The notes beneath the pieces are model-generated. The model saw only the letters and a list, made by a program, of their open reading frames with translations. It was not told the origin of the DNA and made no database searches. 59,871 nt of DNA. Source: Tychonema sp. LEGE 07203 (GTDB lineage: Bacteria > Cyanobacteriota > Cyanobacteriia > Cyanobacteriales > Microcoleaceae). The translations under genes and the position numbers were made by a program. This document shows, in pieces, positions 53,749 through 59,871 of the stretch (positions within the stretch are counted from its first letter, which is position 1; every line of letters starts with the position of its first letter). The stretch spans positions 1 to 59,871 of the forward strand of contig NZ_JADEXD010000012.1 of assembly GCF_015207285.1 (NCBI RefSeq), written 5' to 3'.

Positions 53749-56700
53749 CTACCGTCTTTTAGTAAATTGCTTCGATCGATTAAAAGCGGCTTTTTGTCGA
53801 TCGGCCCTATCTTGAAATTTATTACTAGACTGATTCGTACTCTCTCCTTGGTTTAAATAATTTGCTAATTGGGCGATCGTCGGATGCTGGAACAATTTCA
53901 CCACCGGCAAGTCAGTAGCTAACAGAGCTCGCACTTGCACTGCAACTTTCAGAGTCATCAGAGAATTCCCTCCAATCTCGAAGAAATTGTCATGAATCCC
54001 CACGCGATCGAGCTTCAGCAACTTAGACCAAATGCCCGCTAGCACTTTCTCCAATTCGCTTTGCGGTGCCGCGTAACTCTGGGACTGTTCTTGTCGCTGC
54101 GAGTCAGGTGCCGGCAGGGCGCGGCGGTCAATTTTGCCGCTGGGAGTCTTCGGCATCGCCTCCACAGTCACAAACACCGCAGGCACCATGTAATCGGGGA
54201 GTTGTCCTTGCAATTGGACGCGGAGGTCGGCAATTGTTAGTTGCTCTTCTGGATTGACTGCTAAATAAGCAACCAAGCGTTTTTCCCCCGGTTCGTCTTC
54301 CCGCGCTAGCACCACAGCTTGTTTAATTGCCGGATGTTTTGCGAGTGCAGTTTCGATTTCTCCCAACTCGATGCGGAAGCCGCGAATTTTGACTTGGCCG
54401 TCAATCCGTCCGATGTACTCGATGTTACCGTCGGGCAGGTAGCGGGCTAAATCTCCAGTTTTGTAAAGGCGATCTTCTGAAGGCAGAAGGGAAAAATCTG
54501 ATTTTTGTTCGATCGTGCTTTTTTCATTGTGTTTAAAAGGATTGGGAATAAATCTTTGGGCAGTCAAGTCCGGGCGGTTGAGATAGCCCCGGGCCAAACA
54601 GATACCCCCGATGTATAGTTCTCCACCTACTCCTAAAGGTACAGGCTCACCATTCTGGTGTAACAAATATATCTGCGTGTTGGCAATAGGGCGGCCGATC
54701 GCAGGCAGTGCTGGCCAATTTTCCGGCGGGCCGCTGAGGGTATAAGCTGTAACGACGTGACTCTCGGAGGGGCCGTATTGATTGTGCAGCGTACAATTTT
54801 CTAGCTGTTGAAAGAAACTGGTTATATAACGATTGACTTGCAACTGTTCGCCGGCAGTGATGACTTCGCGCAGCGATTTTGGTACTAGCTTGTAGGTATC
54901 GGCCGCTTCTGCTAAGTGTTGCAGGGCGATGAAGGGGAGAAACAATCTTTGAATTTTTTCTGTCTCGATTAGCTGCAACAAACTTTGGGCATCTCGCCGA
55001 ATTTCTTCGGTGATGAAAACGAGGGTGTCGCCCGCACACCAAGTACAAAACATTTCTTGAAATGAGACATCGAAGCTGAGAGAGGCAAATTGCAGGGTTT
55101 TGGCTGCATCTTCCAAGGTGGAGTTTTGCAGTTGCCACGCAATTAGGTTGACTAGGGCGCGGTGGGGGAGGAGAACTCCTTTGGGTTTGCCCGTGGAACC
55201 GGATGTATATATTGTATATGTTAAATTTTCTGGCGAGACGGTGCTGGTGGGGTTTTCGGTGCTGCAATTGGCGATTTCTTGCCAGTTTGCGTCCAAACAA
55301 ACGGTTTGCGCTTGATGTTCCGGCAGTGATTCTACTAAGTGAGATTGCGTGAGAATAACCGGAGTTTGGGTGTCGCCTAACATGAAAGTCAGCCTTTCTT
55401 TGGGATAGGCTGGATCTAGGGGAACGTAAGCTGCGCCTGCTTTGAGAATGCCTAAAACTGCGATCGCCATTTCTAAGGAACGTTCCATGCAAATCGCAAC
55501 TAAAACATCGGGCCCGACTCCTAATTGCTGCAAGTAATGCGCGAGTTGATTGGCTTTGGAATTGAGCTCGCGATAGGTAAGCTGCTGTTGGGAATTGTGG
55601 GGAAAAACGGCGGCAATGGCATCGGGCGATCGATCGACTTGCGCTTCAAATAATTGGTGAACGCATTTGTTGTCGGGATAATTTGCCTCAGTTTGGTTCC
55701 ACTGCTGCAATTGAGCAATTTCGGCTGCTGTCAGCATTGACAATTTGCTGATTTTCTGCTGGGGATTGGCGGCGATACTTTCTAGCAAAGTTTGCAGGTG
55801 TCCCAACATTCGGGTAAGGACGTTTTCATCGAACCGCTGGCGATCGCCCGCAATTTTTAGCAGCATTTCGTCTCCCCCGTAGCCGTAAACTGTTAGCGGA
55901 AAACTCGTCTGTTCTAAAAGCTGAAATTCTCGATTTTGCCAGTTACCGCCTAGAGTTTGTAAGGCTGCATTTATCGGAGTTTTCTCAACTACTACCAGGC
56001 TTTCAAATAAAGCTCTGCTGCGACCGATTTCGCTCCATTCTTGAATTTTTGCCAGCGGTACGTTACCGTGTTCTTGCAATGCAGTCCATTGATTTTGCAG
56101 TTGTTTCAGCCAGTCGATGGCTGGCATTTCTGGAGTGACAATTACTCTCAGCGGCAAAGTATTGATGAACAATCCTACTGCTGGTTCTATTTTTTCTCTA
56201 TTTGGCGATCGGCTGTTGCAAATAGTTCCAAATACTACATCTTGCGAACCGGAACAGCGGCTCAAAAGTAAAGCCCAGACTCCTTGCAGTAAAGTATTTA
56301 GGGTTAGTTGATGTTCTTCAATTAGGGAGTTTAAGGTTGCGGTAACAGTGCTAGAAAGCCGGATTTTTGGTGGAGTTAGCAACAGGCAAGATGCCTGTTC
56401 CACAACTGATAAGTTTTCTGGTGGAACGGGCATCTTGCCCGTTCTTGAAAAATCCCCAACCAAAGGGGTAGGATCGCACAAACCGCTTAAGTATTGCCTC
56501 CAGAATGTTTCTGCTTTCGAGATATCTTGCTGCATCCAATCGAGGCGATCTCGATCGCACCTAGGCGGTGTTAATTCTAATTGCCGATCGGCACACAGAG
56601 ATTCGTACAAGGTAAAAACTGCTTGCAAAACAGTTATTGCCGAGGTACTGTCGAGCAAAATATGGTGATAAGTCCAGATGAGTTTGTATTCGGTTTCCGC

Positions 56701-57123
56701 AACTCGGAACAAAGCCAAACGCATCAGCGGCGGTTGAGTTAGGTCAAATCCTTGCAGGCGATCGGCTTGCAAATAAGCGGAGAGTTGATTTTCCCGATCG
56801 CCCTGGGACAAACTGCGCCAGTCTTCATCAACAATTGGTACTTCGACTTGTGGGTGTACAGTTTGCACCGGCACCTCTCGATCCAACCAACTAAAACTCG
56901 TTCTCAAAACTGGATATCGATCGACACTTTGATGCCAAGCATCGACAAAAGCTGAAACATTCAATTCTTCGCCCAGGCTGCACAGTACCTGTTCGATATC
57001 TACCCCTGACTGTTGGCCCGAAAGGCCCTCGAACAACATCCCCTGCTGGAGCGGTGAAAGTTGATAGGAAGATTCGCTATCAGTTGCTACAGATTGGGGA
57101 CGGTCTGCTGCTGGCAAAGACAT
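53749..57123 (-). CDS. Nonribosomal peptide synthetase, first module C-A-PCP
   Basis: The protein has 1124 residues. The N-terminal condensation domain (about 20-460, SPLQQGMLFEGLSG) has HHILLDS in place of HHxxxDG (His at about 150; Gly replaced by Ser). The adenylation domain (about 480-990) has YTSGSTGKPKG near 637 and SGKIDRRAL. The PCP has GGNSLMT (Ser at about 1049). Specificity positions read D-V-Q-F-I-A-Q-V-V, one change (His to Gln at position 322) from the proline code DVQFIAHVV, so proline or a proline analogue is predicted (inference). Residues about 225-250 of the C domain are repeat-derived. ATG at 57123 is supported by AGG seven bases upstream. A longer frame to 57198 exists. 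This is the first gene of the cluster; nothing upstream in the window could load it. Confidence 0.94.
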   Translation of the reverse strand: MSLPAADRPQSVATDSESSYQLSPLQQGMLFEGLSGQQSGVDIEQVLCSLGEELNVSAFVDAWHQSVDRYPVLRTSFSWLDREVPVQTVHPQVEVPIVDEDWRSLSQGDRENQLSAYLQADRLQGFDLTQPPLMRLALFRVAETEYKLIWTYHHILLDSTSAITVLQAVFTLYESLCADRQLELTPPRCDRDRLDWMQQDISKAETFWRQYLSGLCDPTPLVGDFSRTGKMPVPPENLSVVEQASCLLLTPPKIRLSSTVTATLNSLIEEHQLTLNTLLQGVWALLLSRCSGSQDVVFGTICNSRSPNREKIEPAVGLFINTLPLRVIVTPEMPAIDWLKQLQNQWTALQEHGNVPLAKIQEWSEIGRSRALFESLVVVEKTPINAALQTLGGNWQNREFQLLEQTSFPLTVYGYGGDEMLLKIAGDRQRFDENVLTRMLGHLQTLLESIAANPQQKISKLSMLTAAEIAQLQQWNQTEANYPDNKCVHQLFEAQVDRSPDAIAAVFPHNSQQQLTYRELNSKANQLAHYLQQLGVGPDVLVAICMERSLEMAIAVLGILKAGAAYVPLDPAYPKERLTFMLGDTQTPVILTQSHLVESLPEHQAQTVCLDANWQEIANCSTENPTSTVSPENLTYTIYTSGSTGKPKGVLLPHRALVNLIAWQLQNSTLEDAAKTLQFASLSFDVSFQEMFCTWCAGDTLVFITEEIRRDAQSLLQLIETEKIQRLFLPFIALQHLAEAADTYKLVPKSLREVITAGEQLQVNRYITSFFQQLENCTLHNQYGPSESHVVTAYTLSGPPENWPALPAIGRPIANTQIYLLHQNGEPVPLGVGGELYIGGICLARGYLNRPDLTAQRFIPNPFKHNEKSTIEQKSDFSLLPSEDRLYKTGDLARYLPDGNIEYIGRIDGQVKIRGFRIELGEIETALAKHPAIKQAVVLAREDEPGEKRLVAYLAVNPEEQLTIADLRVQLQGQLPDYMVPAVFVTVEAMPKTPSGKIDRRALPAPDSQRQEQSQSYAAPQSELEKVLAGIWSKLLKLDRVGIHDNFFEIGGNSLMTLKVAVQVRALLATDLPVVKLFQHPTIAQLANYLNQGESTNQSSNKFQDRADRQKAAFNRSKQFTKRR
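56381..56444. repeat. Double-hairpin repeat inserted in frame in an NRPS condensation domain
   Basis: Arms AACAGGCA / TGCCTGTT with loop AGA, a spacer bounded by CCACAA and GGTGGAA, then arms AACGGGCA / TGCCCGTT with loop TCT. Translated from the minus strand as SRTGKMPVPPENL...VVEQASCLL. Same family as 10010-10078. The two hairpins have diverged from each other but kept base pairing. Confidence 0.85.
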
Positions 57124-57435
57124 ACTTACCTGCGAGTAGTGAACTAAAAACTTTGGAGCAAGTGTTACCGGATGTTTAATACTTGTTTTAATTAACAATT
57201 CAGGTCAAAGCGCGATCGCCAGCATCTGAATGTTGTGTTTTTTGTTGTAAATTTTTATCCTACGAGCCGAGGCTAACTCAAATTATACCCTCCTGTCAAC
57301 TCACACAGATCCAACCTACAAATATATTCTATGCCGATCGTTTACCGTTCCGCAACCGTGTAATTACAGAGAATACAGCCACAGTAAAAACATCGTAACG
57401 AGGGTAAGTTTTGAAAAGTTTTCAATTACCTGCTA
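57124..57435. other. Upstream region of the NRPS-PKS cluster
   Basis: A/T-rich sequence likely to contain the cluster promoter. I cannot point to a defined operator or -10/-35 pair with confidence. No gene is seen. Confidence 0.4.
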
Positions 57436-57915
57436 AGCCCGGTTTTTCAAATTCGTTAGGTAGCCAGAAACCGGGTTTCTGCGACAAATTTCGGTACCAA
57501 AAATTTAGGAAGAAACCGGGTTTCTTGAATTCGTAGGTCAGCCAGAAACCCGGTTTCTTGAATTCGTAGGTCAGCCAGAAACCCGGTTTCTGCGACAAAT
57601 TTCGGTTAGTACCAAAAATTTAGGAAGAAACCCGGTTTCTTGAATTCACTAGGCCAGCCAGAAACCCGGTTTCTGCGACAAATTTCGGTTAGTACCAAAA
57701 ATTTAGGAAGAAACCCGGTTTCTTGAATTCGTAGGCCAGCCAGAAACCCGGTTTCTTGAATTCGTAGGCCAGCCAGAAACCGGGTTTCTGCGACAAATTT
57801 CGGTACCAAAAATTTAGGAAGAAACCCGGTTTCTTGAATTCGTTGTTTCTGCGACAAATTTCGGTTAGTACCAAAAATTTAGGAAGAAACCCGGTTTCTT
57901 GAATTCACTAGGCCA
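57436..57915. repeat. GAAACCGGGTTTCT hairpin-repeat array
   Basis: At least ten copies of GAAACC(C/G)GGTTTCT, alternating with TGCGACAAATTTCGG and with ACCAAAAATTTAGGA, TTGAATTCGTAGG and TCAGCCA segments. Full units of about 80-110 bases occur roughly five times and shorter ones are interspersed. The layout differs from 40198-40700 in the spacer but shares the palindrome. Confidence 0.9.
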
Positions 57916-57931
57916 CCAGGAACCTAAATTT

Positions 57932-59680
57932 TTACGCTTTCGGCTCAACCCAAACAGTCATGCCTTCAACCCTCAAACCTTTGCCGCGAGTGCCGCAATA
58001 TTGACCGTTAGAAGTAACAGGAGTATCGCCCAGATTTTGAATGTGAGCCGTGTAGAAGACATCGTACTTATCGGCTTGCGGCCCAGTCAGCCGCGCGGCA
58101 AATCCTTCAATGCGCTTGGCTTTCCCCCGGAAACCGGCCAGTTCCCCTTCGCCGATCCAAGGAGTATCGCCAATTCCTTCAACGTGAGCCATGTACTGCA
58201 AATTTAAACCGGGAACCGGAGGCTCTATTTTAATTTGAAATCCTTCGACGCGGCGGCCTTGAGCTTTCGTACCGGCGTATTCTTTATCGCCAAAAGTTCG
58301 ATCGCCAATTCCTTGAATGTGCGCCAAAACTTTTAAACCCACAGCCGCCGCAACTCGAGAACTCGCAGATGGCGCAATCCACACTTTGATGCCCTCTATT
58401 CTCAAAGCTTTGCCGCGAGTGCCGCAGTAATCGCCGTTGGAGGACACATCGGTATCACCGATATTCTGAATGTGAGCGCTATAAAATACGTCATACTTAT
58501 CAGCTTGCGCCCCGCTCAAACGTACCGCAAATCCTTCAATTCGTTTCGCTTGACCCCGAAAACCAGCCAATTCTCCTTCGCCGATCCAAGGAGTATCGCC
58601 AACTCCTTCGACGTGAGCCATATACTCGACTGTTAAGCCGGAAATTGGCGGCTCGATATTAATTTGAAATCCTTCGACGCGCAGCCCCCGCCCCTTAGTT
58701 CCGGCGTATTCTCCAGGGCCGAAAGTTCGATCGCCAATTCCTTGAATGTGCGCCAAAACTTTCAATCCCAAACCGCCCTCTACAGGAGCTTGTTGAATCT
58801 CGCGAGGTATCCCAAACACAATGTTGCCCGATCCGGTTTTTTCCAGAGATTTAGGTACTTCCACGCTAGGAACAATAATCACTTCGTGCATCGGGGCCGT
58901 CGCGGCGGGGGATTCCAAAATCTCGATCTTTGGCGCAACTGCAACTTGTTTCGGTGCGACATTTCCCGACGGGATGATAATCACTTCCGGCAAGGCTTGG
59001 GCGCCCATTTTTGGTTCGGGCGCTGCTTTAAATGCGGGTTCGACTTTAGCCGGTGCTGCTTTTACCATCTGGGCAACGGTTAATTTGCCTCTGGAAATGG
59101 CGACGGCTATTTGTTTGCCAAAAGCGGCGCTGACTGTTTCTTCGAGGATTACCCACTGTTGGTCGTCTAATTTGTCTTGCTGTTCCACGAGGGCGAGCAC
59201 TGCTGCAACGGGGTGTTTGCCGCTGACTAAGGATTCTGCGTCGGAATGCAGTTGAGTCGGGGCGGATTCGGAAATGGCGCGCTGCAGTTCGCGGGCTTTG
59301 GCATGAACTGATTGTAGGGGCGGGAAGTCGCTTTGTTCGCGGTGGGCGATCGCCAATACTCGATCGAGCGCTTTCAATGCTGCATCGCGAATTTCTGCTT
59401 TACCTTCGGAAGCTGTTGCTGTCTCGACTAAGTTTTGAATGTCTTTGAGCGAAGTAATTTCCCCCGGTGCCAGGGCGGATTTGTTGAGTTCGAGAGCTTG
59501 TTTTTGGACTCCTGCAAAGTTTCTGCTGTAGCTGGCAATTTCTTGCAGTAAGCTGTCTGAGGGAGGAAGACCCGAGTCTTGCAGTTGTCTGGCTGCTTGG
59601 GACAGGCGATCGGCTAAATTACCATAAGTTTCCGATAATCGGGCTATTTGTTGTAACAAATCTTTATGTGCTGCTTCCAT
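57932..59680 (-). CDS. ChW-repeat protein with helical N-terminal region
   Basis: The protein has 582 residues. Residues 1-190 are largely helical and hydrophilic (LLQQIARLSETYGNLADRLS...). A low-complexity Pro/Ala/Val segment follows to about 300. Residues about 302-580 contain six ChW-type (PF07538-like) repeats of about 46 residues, in two sets of three. The repeat core is AHIQGIGDRTF...AGTKGRGLRVEGFQI; the conserved W of the classical repeat is replaced by D. ChW repeats were first named in clostridial surface proteins. No signal peptide is seen at the chosen start, ATG 59680. An extension to 59869 would be repeat-encoded. Function unknown; a binding or scaffold role is likely (inference). 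Confidence 0.85.
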   Translation of the reverse strand: MEAAHKDLLQQIARLSETYGNLADRLSQAARQLQDSGLPPSDSLLQEIASYSRNFAGVQKQALELNKSALAPGEITSLKDIQNLVETATASEGKAEIRDAALKALDRVLAIAHREQSDFPPLQSVHAKARELQRAISESAPTQLHSDAESLVSGKHPVAAVLALVEQQDKLDDQQWVILEETVSAAFGKQIAVAISRGKLTVAQMVKAAPAKVEPAFKAAPEPKMGAQALPEVIIIPSGNVAPKQVAVAPKIEILESPAATAPMHEVIIVPSVEVPKSLEKTGSGNIVFGIPREIQQAPVEGGLGLKVLAHIQGIGDRTFGPGEYAGTKGRGLRVEGFQINIEPPISGLTVEYMAHVEGVGDTPWIGEGELAGFRGQAKRIEGFAVRLSGAQADKYDVFYSAHIQNIGDTDVSSNGDYCGTRGKALRIEGIKVWIAPSASSRVAAAVGLKVLAHIQGIGDRTFGDKEYAGTKAQGRRVEGFQIKIEPPVPGLNLQYMAHVEGIGDTPWIGEGELAGFRGKAKRIEGFAARLTGPQADKYDVFYTAHIQNLGDTPVTSNGQYCGTRGKGLRVEGMTVWVEPKA

Positions 59681-59871
59681 AGGGGTCTTGCCGTAAATAT
59701 TTAACTTGCTGATTATAGACGTTGAGCGTCTTCTGAAGGAAGAACCAAGAGGCAAGAGGGAATACGGAACAAGGAAAAAAGAAGAATGAAAAAAGAAAAA
59801 AGAAGAATGAAAAAGGAATATTTTCCGAATCTCCCACTCTCGGACACTCCCCATCTCCCACCCCCCCACTC
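59681..59871. repeat. Low-complexity repeats at window end
   Basis: AAAAAAGAAGAATGAAAAA units and CTCCCACTCTC/CCCCATCTCCCAC units, the reverse complement of the G-rich repeat at 11-50. No gene is seen. Confidence 0.75.

Noticed and set aside
57436-57915. CRISPR array
   Set aside because: The intervening sequences themselves repeat, the palindrome is 14 bases and spacing is irregular.

Overview
The window comes from a filamentous, non-marine cyanobacterium of the Oscillatoriales type (Microcoleus, Oscillatoria or Phormidium-like; inference). The grounds are a psbK gene beside tgt, a Tab2/Atab2 photosystem translation factor, a cyanobacterial-type Mrp cluster, very frequent GCGATCGC (HIP1) octamers, and dense families of short intergenic repeats that also turn up in frame inside genes. 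No rRNA, tRNA or CRISPR array was found.

Layout. 0.3-1 kb: a TerC-family membrane protein. 1.4-6.8 kb (minus): an eight-gene Mrp cation/proton antiporter operon in the order mrpC-D1-E-F-G-A(C-terminal part)-B-D2, with chained 4-base ATGA overlaps and a duplicated mrpD. 7.8-16 kb: a glycosyltransferase-like protein, two paralogous histidine kinases (one with MASE1) and a DUF389 membrane protein. 16.9-24.3 kb: an orphan domain protein, a cupin, a TPR protein, MTA phosphorylase, Tab2 and a valine-pyruvate-type aminotransferase. 24.8-28.4 kb: a caspase-fold protein lacking both catalytic residues, then a broken tnpB insertion sequence. 28.8-40.2 kb: sulfate adenylyltransferase, FkbM methyltransferase, site-2 protease, metallo-beta-lactamase-fold protein, acetyltransferase, a degenerate histidine kinase, a cytochrome b-type protein, MntP and a glutathione transferase. 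40.2-43.9 kb: a six-unit hairpin array, psbK, tgt, a conserved hypothetical and cobS. 44-57.1 kb (minus): a three-gene hybrid NRPS-PKS cluster. 57.4-59.9 kb: a second hairpin-repeat array and a ChW-repeat protein.

The biosynthetic cluster is the most promising system. Read in transcription order it is colinear: C-A-PCP, then KS-AT-ACP-aminotransferase, then C-A-PCP-thioesterase. A proline-like amino acid would be extended by malonate. With no ketoreductase present, the beta-ketone would be transaminated to a beta-amine, joined to a second aliphatic amino acid and released. That predicts a small peptide built around a beta,gamma-diamino acid. No matching known product was recognised.

The second theme is repeat invasion of coding sequence. 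At least four genes carry in-frame copies of short repeats found elsewhere in the window: the MASE1 kinase, the aminotransferase, the PKS linker and the first NRPS condensation domain. The third theme is loss of catalytic residues in proteins that otherwise look intact: a histidine kinase without its phospho-acceptor His and a caspase-like protein without its His/Cys dyad.
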